DNA of 64,000 nucleotides from the NCBI GenBank assembly GCA_036245805.1, contig BTRK01000004.1:45138690-45202689 (forward strand), written 5' to 3'. The DNA is from Pristionchus mayeri (lineage: Eukaryota; Nematoda; Chromadorea; Rhabditida; Neodiplogasteridae). How positions within the stretch are numbered: the stretch's first letter is position 1; each line of letters opens with the position of its first letter. This document shows, piece by piece, positions 22,679-32,908 of the stretch. Both the position numbers and the translations under genes were made by a program. The notes under the pieces are model-generated. The model had not been told where the DNA came from. It searched no databases and saw only the letters and a list, made by a program, of their open reading frames with translations.

Positions 22679-23791
22679 CTAATCGTCATCGATCACTTTG
22701 AGGTCCTTCTCCAGTGCTTCCATTCGCTTCTTCAGCTTACGGTGTTCTTTCTCGCCGCCACTGTAATAGTTATATGTAATAGTTTTTGAGCTCCTGCAGC
22801 ATTTCGAACTACTGACTACTTAGCGGCGCCAGTTGTATTGGCTCCACGAAATAACCTCAAATTCTTTATCACGTTTTTTTTTCAAATGCTCATTTTTAAT
22901 ATTGTTTTCCAGTCAAAATCCAGTACCAATCACTCGCAAGAATCCTGCAACATCTAAGTGCCTGCAGCACAACCTGAAATTCCCTGGTACAATACAAATG
23001 ATTCGAACAGGCGGGAATTGCAACCAAATTCTTTCTCTCCACACCACCAGATGCTCTGTCAGAATTTATCTACCGTATTTCCGCTATATCAACCGTAATT
23101 CCTTCCACTCACGCGAATCTGCTGGCCGTCTTCTCTCGCAGCTGCTCCACCGATTCGTCCTCGCCTTTAATAAACTCATTTAAATTAAGTAAAACAACAA
23201 TAACACGTTAAAACAACATGTTATTACGATAACAAACTGACCTCTTGCCCACTCCAACACGAGTCTCCTTCCGTACAACTGAGTCGAATGAACGTGTGAA
23301 TCGAATGCGCGCTTCGCGTCGCCTGAAGAAAAAAATCGAAATGATACAGAAGTATAAGAATCAAACGATCATTGTCACGATAAAACAATCAATGGCTACC
23401 CTTGCTACTGAAGTCGAAACCGCGATGCGAGCCGCCATCGCCGACCTGCAAGTAGCATTATTGGAGCAATCGCAGGCTCCCGTAATCATTAAATGGCAAA
23501 GTGACTCTCTACCGTAATCCTACCGTACCTTATTTGGAATTTGGACGCTCTTGAGACCGCCGAACACTGAGAAGAGCGACTCCTCTGAGGGAGAGGTCTG
23601 GAATAGGAGGAGGATTGTTGTTAGACATCGAGACCGGTATTCAATCGAAAACCAGGAGCTGCTTCGCGAGATGAACAACTGTTGTGGCAGAAATACTCAT
23701 GGTCGGAATTCGGATTCTTCGAAGAAACCGATTAAGGAAATATTTTAACTGAGGAGCGCACGTCTATCGCAGTACACAAAGTTTATTATTA

Positions 23792-25036
23792 GGTTGAATA
23801 GAAAGTCTTTATCCACTTTTTATTTCCCTTCTTCTGACAATAAAGCACAAGAGCAAAATCAAACATATGCACCATTGTTATCTACGACAAATCTCCAACG
23901 TTCAGGCAACTTATGGATTCCCTCCTTATAGAACCCATCTCGGCGCGAATTAAAATATTGCTTGAGTGCGGCCTCGATCGCCCCACGGGAAGTGAAGGAT
24001 CTCTGATCGAAATGACGGGTCAGATCTGAGAACAACCAATAATCCGAAGGGGCCAAGTCAGGAGAATACGGTGGATGAGGGAGAATCATCCAGCCATATT
24101 TGGACAGCTCCTGCTTGACCTGCCGTGCAACATGGGGTCGGGCGTTATCGTGTTGATAGTACACTTTCTTGCCGTTCAGGGGAGATTGTGCGACTTTCTT
24201 CTTGAGATTCTGTAGTTGTTTCGTGTAGACGTCTCCAGTAATTGTCCGCCCCTCAGGTAGGAGTTCCCAGTAAATCGGGCCATCCACTCCCCACCAGACA
24301 GAGAGCAAGATTTTCTTGGGGTGAAGGTCAGGCTTTGCGACGTCCTGTGGGGTCTCATTGGCATCCACCCACTGTGCCCTCCTATGGTGATTCTCATAGT
24401 AGACCCACTTCTCGTCCCCTGTTATGAGACGGTCCAACCATCGATCTCCAGCGTGAAGAGTGAGTAGAGATAGGGAATCGTCAACTCGGTGGTCAAGCTG
24501 GTCTTGGGTCAATTCGTGGGGTATGAAACGGCCTAGCTTCTTCTTCTTGCCAATGGAGACCAAACCATTTACGATGGTGCCTTGCGATACCCCAAGTGTG
24601 GATGCCATGTCGCGGGTGCTTTGGAAGGGATCCGATTCCACTACGATCCGTAGTGCATCCAAATCCAGCTCGGGTGGCCTCCCAGACCGGTCACGATCAT
24701 CCATGGAAAAGTCCCCCTTCTCGAAGCGTTGGTACCAATTGCGTATGGTCTTGTAGTGAGGGGCATATGACTCGTAGACTTCAGCCAACTGACGTTCCGA
24801 TTCCTTCATTGTAGTGTGAGAGAGGAATAAGAATAACAGAACGTTGCGGATGTGCAAGGCCGTGGGAACAAACATCGTGGTCTTACTAGTGGCAGAATGA
24901 AAAGATTGGAATGGGAGGTTGTTGACCACATAGTCCCTTTGTCATGTGTTATTCACTAGAGGCGAGGGAACACCAAAGGTATCCTGCACTGAGCAGTGAT
25001 CGAGCAAAACAGTGGATAAAGACTTTCTATTCAACC
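23792..25036 (-). mobile_element. Mariner transposon, apparently complete
   Basis: Perfect 26-bp terminal inverted repeats (GGTTGAATAGAAAGTCTTTA...) flanked by TA (23790-23791 and 25037-25038). Total 1245 bp, typical for mariner, with one uninterrupted transposase ORF. The near-identical ends and open frame suggest a recent insertion, later than the duplication that made tail copy B. Confidence 0.93.
23859..24929 (-). CDS. Mariner transposase (DD34D), 356 aa, intact ORF
   Basis: Cut-and-paste transposase acting on the surrounding inverted repeats. Seen: an N-terminal helix-turn-helix region with HIRNVLLFLFLSH, then WYQRFEKGDFSMDDR and the linker SGRP; first catalytic D in ITGDEKWVYYEN; second in YQHDNARPH; third in YSPDLAPSDYWLF, with 34 residues between the second and third D (mariner signature DD34D). 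WVDANETP, the conserved block after the first D, is present. The C-terminus FVVDNNGAYV resembles other mariner ends. Length 356 is near the usual 340-350, so the true start may be the second ATG (residue 19), 18 codons in. No frameshift or stop was seen; activity is plausible but untested. Confidence 0.92.
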   Translation of the reverse strand: MVNNLPFQSFHSATSKTTMFVPTALHIRNVLLFLFLSHTTMKESERQLAEVYESYAPHYKTIRNWYQRFEKGDFSMDDRDRSGRPPELDLDALRIVVESDPFQSTRDMASTLGVSQGTIVNGLVSIGKKKKLGRFIPHELTQDQLDHRVDDSLSLLTLHAGDRWLDRLITGDEKWVYYENHHRRAQWVDANETPQDVAKPDLHPKKILLSVWWGVDGPIYWELLPEGRTITGDVYTKQLQNLKKKVAQSPLNGKKVYYQHDNARPHVARQVKQELSKYGWMILPHPPYSPDLAPSDYWLFSDLTRHFDQRSFTSRGAIEAALKQYFNSRRDGFYKEGIHKLPERWRFVVDNNGAYV

Positions 25037-26258
25037 TAATACTAGTGACACACCATTTGCTCGGAACACCAGTTCGCCATTTCCAGCTGTTCAATCAATA
25101 AATCGATAAAGATCACCTGGAATGACACATTCCTCGCGATCAACTTCATCGTTTCGCCCTGTTCCAATCGATCGACAGTCTGCAATGAGAAGGGTATTGA
25201 GAGAGGATTGTGACCACCCAGTTTGTTCAAAACAATTCCTACAGAAAGGCATATCAGCAATATGCGCAGCATAAATTCACTTGAAGGTTCACAGAACAAT
25301 GATATTTTTGATTGCCTTTTTCCGGAACAAAATTGAGAACAAAGAAGCCATTTAAAAAATATAGGCGATGCGTGAAACACAATATCTCGATTATGATCAA
25401 ACCCAATTTTTGTGCAATTATTTTTTCCAGAGTTGGATAACTGTTTACAATAGGATCCCTAATTGCCCTACTGTTCATAAGAAAACATTGCAGCACTAAA
25501 GCCCTAGAGGGGAAGCCGTCCTCTTCACCACACCGTAATCCCACCGTACCTTCCTCTGCTTCTTCTTCGTGTCGTCAGTCAGTTCGCGATTAGAATGTTT
25601 CAATTCGATCGAGTGACCAGCGAGAAGAGCACCCTGCAGACGTAATCAATCATTATTAATGACAAACATGGCTGAAGATAATTGAATTACCGAACGCTAG
25701 CATACTATGATACAAGCATGGAACATCAATCCGAAGACCAAATGAAAATTTGGCGACAATTTGAATCTCCTTTCTAGTGAAGGGCCGAACTTGACGGGAC
25801 AATACTAAAACCATTCTACTCTACTCCCTCTTCCCTGATCCTACCGTAATCATCCAGCTCATCATACAGTACTCCGTCCTGGTCTTAATCGCTTCCATGG
25901 CGTCGTCTTTCGTCCAGAATTGTACGAATCCGAATCCCATCGAGAGAGGAGAAGAGGGATCCGCAGGGTTGAACTTGCGAGAGACCTGGAATTAGATGAA
26001 GGTTGAATCAAAAGTTAAAAATATTTATCCCTTTCTGATCATATTTTCACTAAGCAACCGTGATACCATGATAAGCTTCTGTCTCCGGTATTCATCACCC
26101 GATCCTGGTACGCGGAGCTACCATGCATTTTGATTCGACAAATATTTTATACTTCTGCTGGACTCAAACCTAACCAAGTACTGATTATTGCTGACCCAGG
26201 TCACGGGATATCTCAATCATAAAACACAGACGTTCCTGCTGCCCCCATTTACCGCTAC

Positions 26259-26370
26259 TAGTGATGCCAAATCGGCGCGCGCTCTCCTCGTTTCGCATGC
26301 TCTCTCGCTCTGTCTGACCGGCGAGAGAGCGTGTGAAACGAGGAGAGCGCGCGCCGATTTGGCATCACTA
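26259..26370. mobile_element. hAT-like hairpin MITE, 112 bp
   Basis: Ends TAGTGATGCCAAA, inverted; perfect 8-bp duplication ACCGCTAC (26251-26258 and 26371-26378). It is almost entirely self-complementary, with a core GCTCTCTCG...CGAGAGAGC. It lies in the intron between exon equivalents 22 and 23 of tail copy B. The closest relative is at 55332-55443. Confidence 0.88.
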
Positions 26371-27083
26371 ACCGCTACCATGGCTGTCATTGTAACACAT
26401 TTCTACAGCAAATCTCCCGTCACCTCCCTCATAATCTATACTTCAATTCATTTGGCTTACCTTTGCATGGGCGATCTCGAATCTCTGCTTGAACAGCTCC
26501 TCGAGTGCCTCATCGTCCGTCTCCCACGAGAGATTTTTCACGAAGACGACGGCATTCTCCTCAAGGTCACTACGATCAACTGGAGAGAAGGGAGAGATCA
26601 AAGATCAAAGATCAGAGATCAGTAAATTAAGCAGGCTTTCTTTCTGTCTTGGTGATTGTGGGGTTTTACGACGAGGAATTAGGAAGTGATTAAAAACCGT
26701 AACGAACAGTCCTCATACGGTACGGATAGAACGAGAAATCCACTGCTTACATTTTGCACAATTCAAGATTTTTTTCCAATTTAATTTCTATAAATTCCAT
26801 TTGATGGAGACTCATAGCGATTTCTCAGAATGATTCTTACCAACATTCGAAGATACAATAAATAAAGCACGAGGTTGTAGGAACCAGAATTCAGGGTCAC
26901 TAATCAGTTTTTATCTCTCATATCAAAAAAACAAGCAATGAAAACAGGACAGCGTTCAAGTTTAGAGAAATAACGGCTCAATTGAAACTACTCGCTTTTC
27001 AATGGATGTAAAGGTGAATGGACGATATTTAGTGTTGTCACACAATAGAGTGGGCGGGGTTTAGAAAGGGGCGTGGCTTCAGT

Positions 27084-27165
27084 CTAATCGTCGTCGATCA
27101 CTTTGAGGTCCTTCTCCAATGCTTCCATTCGCTTCTTCAGCTTACGGTGTTCTTTCTCGCCTCAA
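27084..27165 (-). pseudogene. Orphan copy of RBM19 exon 30
   Basis: 82 nt matching exon 30 (EKEHRKLKKRMEALEKDLKV..DDD, stop TAG at 27084-27086), with some intron-29-like sequence up to about 27270. It precedes copy B exactly as copy B's own exon 30 precedes copy C, so it is the remnant of a further tail copy whose other exons were lost. Confidence 0.8.
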
Positions 27166-27279
27166 CTGAAATTTAAATAGTTATATTTTATAATACAGTG
27201 GCTCGAACTACTGACTACGCGGTGCTAACTGTATTGACTGCACGAAACAACCTCAAATGCACTGGCACAATTTTTTTTT

Positions 27280-28050
27280 CTTTTGGTACAAAAATTCCCA
27301 GGTAAAAAAGATTGTTATATATTGTATTCTGGATTCTGTGACTGTTTCATAGTAAGAAATCGACGATCCGTCTCCCCACCACATTCTGGAATTCCCTGGA
27401 ATAAGTATCGCATAATCTCGGATGCATATATTGAGATATTTTTTCCAAGCCGAATCAGCAGTCTAACTGCTTCCCATAAACTGACGATACCAATGTACCA
27501 ATGACTACCAATGATACCAATGACTCAGGGGTAGTACACCTATGTAAAGCGATCACTGGAATTTTTTGAAACCGAAAACCAGGCAAGAATTGGAAATCAA
27601 GATATAAAGTCGTTATAGGCCTAGGGTAAAACGGGAAATCAACGGTTCACATTTCCGTTAATCTAAGCATGCCACTAGTATTATCGTTCCTTGTTGTACT
27701 AGACCATACTTGATTTGGCAATCACAAACCATCCGCACATACCGGATATATCGCTTCTCGTCTTCTTCTACTTTTGGTTTAACATCATTTCATTTTACGG
27801 CTTGTAAAGTTCAAGGATCGGTTTAACTTCAAAAAAGTGGGGTTCAATCACCCTCACCCTTGCACTCCTTCGTCACTTCCTTCTTCTCCTCTTCTACTCC
27901 TTCGTCCACTTCCCCCCTTCACTTTCGGTTCTCTTTCACCTCTTTCTTCCCTTCATCGTTAATCTAATGCAACATCGTATTAGTTCATTTAAATGTCCAA
28001 TGCCACTATCGAATTGGAACGCCGATCACATATCAAACATAATACAAACT
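27280..28050. other. Spacer between orphan exon 30 and the full RBM19 gene
   Basis: No exon, TIR or hairpin was recognised. A C/T-rich strip with TTCTTC repeats lies at 27870-27950. Homology to the junction segment resumes at about 28050 (AATGAAAACAGGACAGCG). Confidence 0.35.
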
Positions 28051-28380
28051 TGCAGCACGAAAATAATTGCAATTTTTTTTTCATTTATTTTTTTATCAAA
28101 ACGAGACAAAAACAAGCAATGAAAACAGGACAGCGGGTAAGAATAAACTCAACAACGATTCTGGTATTTGATCTACCAATCGATCGATAACAATGAACAA
28201 CAATGAGGCTAAAATAGTGCCAGAAATAATTTTCTAAGAATTCTAACAAGTTCCAGTTTAGAGAAATAACAGCTCAATAGAAACTACTCGCTTTTCAATG
28301 GATGTAGGGGTGAATGGACGATATTTAGAGTTGTCACACTGTAAAATGGGCGGAGCTCCAAAAGGGGGCGTGGCTTCAGT

Positions 28381-31300
28381 CTAATCGTCATCGATCACTT
28401 TGAGGTCCTTCTCCAGTGCTTCCATTCGCTTCTTCAGCTTACGGTGTTCTTTCTCACCGCCACTGTAATAGTTGTATTTTTGAGCTCCTACAGCATTTCG
28501 AACTACTGACTACTTAGCGGCGCCAGTTGTATTGACTCCACGAAATAACCTCAAATTCTCTAGCAAGTTTTTTTTCAAATGCTCATTTTTAATATTGTTT
28601 TCCAGTCAAAGTCCAGTCCCAATCACTCGCAAGAATCCTACAACATCTAAGTGCCTGCAGCAGAACCTGAAATTCCCTGGTACAATACAAATTATTCGAA
28701 CTGGCGGGAATCGCAACCAAATTCTTTCTCTCTACACCACCAGATGCTCTGTCAGAATTTATCTGCCGTATCCCGCTATATCAACCGTAATCCCTTCCAC
28801 TCACGCGAATCTGCTAGCCGTCTTCTCTCGCAGCTGCTCCACCGATTCGTCCTCGCCTTTAATAAACTCATTTAAATTAAGTAAAACAACAATAACACGT
28901 TAAAACAACAATAATAGCAACAACAACAACAACAGCAAAGTGACCTCTCGCCCATTCCAACACGAGTCTCCTTCCGTACAAGTGGGTCGAGTGTACGAGC
29001 GAGTCGAATGCACGTTTCGCGTCGCCTGAAGAGGAAGTCAATAATCGAAATGATACGGTAGAATATTAATCGATCGATTACTGGTGGATATTGTAGATAT
29101 CATCAAAAAACAATAGCTACCGTACCTTTGGTGCTGAAGTCGACGAATCCGAAACCGCGGTGAGAGCCGCCACCGCCGACCTGTAAATCGATTTATTACA
29201 GCAGATTTTCGATTGACTACCATAGTCATTCAATCGCAACCTGACACTCTACCGTAATCATACCGTACCTTCTTGGGCATACGGACGCTCTTGAGACCGC
29301 CGAACGCTGAGAAGAGCGACTCGACCTCGGAGGGAGACGCCTGAATCAGGATGTTTATTTGAAAGCAAGGCGGCCATCGATTATCATTAACAAGAGGTTG
29401 ATTCAGTATGAAGAGCAAACATTTCGGCACAAATACACATGCTCAGAAAATTTATGATCGCGTGAATAAGAAGATCATCACAAATTGTTTGAGCACACAT
29501 AAATTTAAAACTATCAACCTATGCAGTGGAATTCATTCTATCAACCAAAGTAGCGGCTCTAACTCACTTGGTCGGAATTTGTGACCTTTGTACCACTAAG
29601 ATGATACAAAGATACACCTTATAATTGAAACAATAGTTCTCAAGTTCCGTTATTCAATCAATACAATCAATAAAAATTACCTGGAAGGGCACATTCCTCA
29701 CGATCAATTTCATCGATTCGCCCTGTTCCAATCGATCGACAGTCTGAAAAGGGAAGAGAGATTTTGTAAATACGCGAGATCGAGGAATCATTGGTGAATG
29801 CCTATCTCAAAGAGAACACTGAAGCGCGAGGTGTTAAAATTATTCGAAAATCTCCATTTCCATCGTTCACTACTCCTACCGTACCTTCCTCTGCTTTTTC
29901 TTCGTGTCGTCGGTCAGTTCGCGATTCGAATGTTTCAATTCGATCGAGTGACCAGCAAGAAGAGCACCCTGCAGAGATATGGAATCAATATTAATAACGA
30001 ATACATCGCCGAAGTATATTTAACTGCCAAACACTGTCATGTTTTCACAACGTCATGAAACACCAACCCGAATTTCAAATTTGGGTACAATTTTCATTTC
30101 CTTTGAAACTTTTCGGATTAACCTTGGTCAACAGATGATTCGAAAATACTTGCTACCGTATTCCTTCGCTTTTCACCCTACTGAACACTTTCCTACCTCT
30201 TCTCCTACCATACTCTTCCTTATCCTCCTACCGTACCTGCATGGTCTTGATCGCTTCCATGGCGTCGTCTTTCGTCCAGAATTGAACGAATCCGAATCCC
30301 ATCGAGAGAGGAGAAGACGGATCGGCAGGGTTGAACTTGCGAGAAACCTGGAATGAGATGAAGGTTCAATCAAAAATCTTGTTCTGTTTGATTGATCACG
30401 TTATATTTGTATTGGCTAAGCCAAGACCGAATTATCATTTCACCCAGTGCTCATGCTTTATCATCCGACCTCGAAACGCCGACCTGGCTTGCAAGTTGAT
30501 TCGATTAATATTTTCCATTTCGTTTTGGACACGAACCAGGCAACATGATTGATCGACCGTGAAACACATTACTCCCTGTTCCTCATCAATTCCATCACAA
30601 CCTTATCCCACGACGTACCTTTGCATGGGCGATCTCGAATCTCTGTCTGAATAGTTTCTCAAGTGCCTCATCGTCCGTCTCCCATGAGAGATTCTTCACG
30701 AAGACGACGGCATTCTCCTCAGGGTCACCACGATCAACTGAAAAGAAGGAGAGAGATCAAAGATCAGAGATCAGAAATGCATCATAGCAATATTAAGATA
30801 CATAAGGATTTATTCATTGTTCTTTTCCCACGGCCGCACTGAACGCACTGACAACGTTATGACAGCAATCTCATGTGCAATTGTTGGAACAACCATTTTT
30901 GAAAATGAGAAAGATTCCATCGATAAAATTTAAAAGACCAGAATTCAAATCTCCCCCTTTGAAACCTCTCATCATTAGGTCATTTTCCAGCATCTCTCCA
31001 TCTTCTTTTTTAGCACTTTTCAATGTTTAAGAGTGTTTTTTAATATTAAAAATAACATTTCCCTCACCATCACTCTTGCCCTCTTCCGTCTCTTCCTTTT
31101 TCTCCTCCACTACTTCTTCCTCCTCTTCTTCCTTCACTTCTGGTTCTTCCTCTTCTTCCTTCATCTCATCCTTAGTCTTCTGAAAATCGTAATGTTTAAT
31201 TAAACTGTAAGTACCTGACTCCAAACATATTGGCGTGCTCCCCATATCTCAAATATCATACAAGCCTGAAGCACAAACAAGATGGCAGCACAAAACATTT

Positions 31301-32846
31301 TCTTAGGATATAAAACCAGTTTTCGATCCCCAGCCCTGTCCCTACCGTATCTCCCCCACCGTACCTTGTGCTTCTTGCTCTTCCTCTCTTCCTTCTTCTC
31401 ATCTTCTGTCATCTCCTCGCCTCTCTTTCGCTTCTTCTTCGATGACTCCGATTCGACTGCCTCGTCCTGAAAAAAGAAGTGATTGATTGACAAGCCATTG
31501 ACGAATTTGGTCACTGGTAATTCAATTTATTTCTTTTTTTTTCCATCCCACGAGATAAATTGACTGAACTTTCTGCACGCCGCAGTACAAGCATACATTG
31601 CAAAACGCACAACCACCTCCTAAGATTTCGAATTTCTTCATTTTCGCGACCAACCTTCACAACAAGAGTCTACCGTAGTTAAAGTAATGTTAAGGTAAAG
31701 GTAAAGGTACATCCCGTCTTCGAGACTGGGCTCGCGGGAGAAAACTGCTAGGCCAGTGTCAATTTGGGCGCATTCAGTCCGGAGTGCCCACCTTTCGCCA
31801 AGTAATGTATCCTCCTAAACCCTGAAACCCGTACTCACCTTCTCCTCCTCTCCCTCTTCTGCTCCTTCTTCTTCTCCCTTCTCCCGCTCCTTCTTCTCCT
31901 CTTCGAAGACATCTCCGGGTGCCCATTCGAGGTAGAGAGGCTGCGTGCGGAATCGAGCGTACGCTAGCTTCTGAAAAATATTGATTTTTTTTGTTTTTAA
32001 ACATAAATATAAAAAAATAATAATTGTTTAGCAACGCAGGAATTTCGGTGTTTCAACAAATCATAAAAAATCACCGATTAATGGAAGATCAATGATTTGG
32101 ACGCATACAATCCATTTGAAATTGCAAGAATGACTGATAACACACCGAGAATGCTGCCTTTGCATCCACACTGTTCCCGAAGACAATGAGAGCCGAGACG
32201 CCGCCTTCTGAAAAGCATTTTTTACTCCGACGTCAGAATGCAAGATCACTGAACAGTTTCCCAATTCCGTACATTGTACTTTCGAAACTCCGGATTCCCG
32301 GGATATTCTGAGAAATACAATTTGGGAGTATTCTAAGTTTTCGACAGGAATCGAATACTGTTGAAAACACACAGATAAGTAAAATACATGGAACATAAAT
32401 CAGGCAAGATACATCTACTAACCGGGCGGGATGAGAACCTTGGTCAGGTCTCCAAACTTTTCGAACATCCTCTGCAGTTCCTCTTGCTGCACTCCCGCCG
32501 GCAAATTCTTGCACAGAATTACCGTATCCGATCTTTTCGTCGCGGGACGAGAGAAGGCGTCCAGCCTGGAATACCATAGGATTATCGATTGAGTTCCCGG
32601 CCAATTGTTTTCAACATCGATAATCACAAGATCCGAAGGTGATGAAAGAGAGGCCCACAATTTTCATGTTTCACACTGTCTAGATAGATTCCAGGGCATG
32701 TGGTTGTTCAATTACAGACAGTAAAATCTGCTATCACTTACCTCACTCCACTGCTCATCAGGAACTCCCTCGTCTCTCGCACGATTCTCGTCTCAGCAAG
32801 GGCCAATCGGACTGCGGCGCTGAACAGATCAGAGTTTAATTGTTTG

Positions 32847-32908
<62 letters not shown>

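Larger units (their letters stand above)
22679..26579 (-). pseudogene. RBM19 tail copy B (exons 22-30), partly decayed
   Basis: Nine exon equivalents: 26461-26579, 25873-25985, 25550-25633, 25117-25179, 23529-23597, 23400-23445, 23242-23322, 23113-23164 and 22679-22760. They cover RRM5, RRM6 and the C-terminus ending KVIDDD. Lesions: exon 23 is 113 nt instead of 111 and its end is scrambled (frameshift); exon 26 lacks one codon; exon 27 lacks three codons, turning RNP1 HRGFGFVDF into HRGFDF, which removes the RNA-binding core of RRM6. The terminal exons are intact. There is no start codon. A mariner transposon lies between exon equivalents 25 and 26. It is probably not functional; any product would need a cryptic promoter. 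Confidence 0.88.

Noticed and set aside
22679..26579. Copy B as a second functional RBM19-like gene
   Set aside because: It has no start exon, a frameshift in exon 23 and loss of the RRM6 RNP1 core.
26188..26625. 145-codon plus-strand ORF
   Set aside because: It is antisense to RBM19 copy B exon 22 and crosses the 112-bp hairpin MITE.
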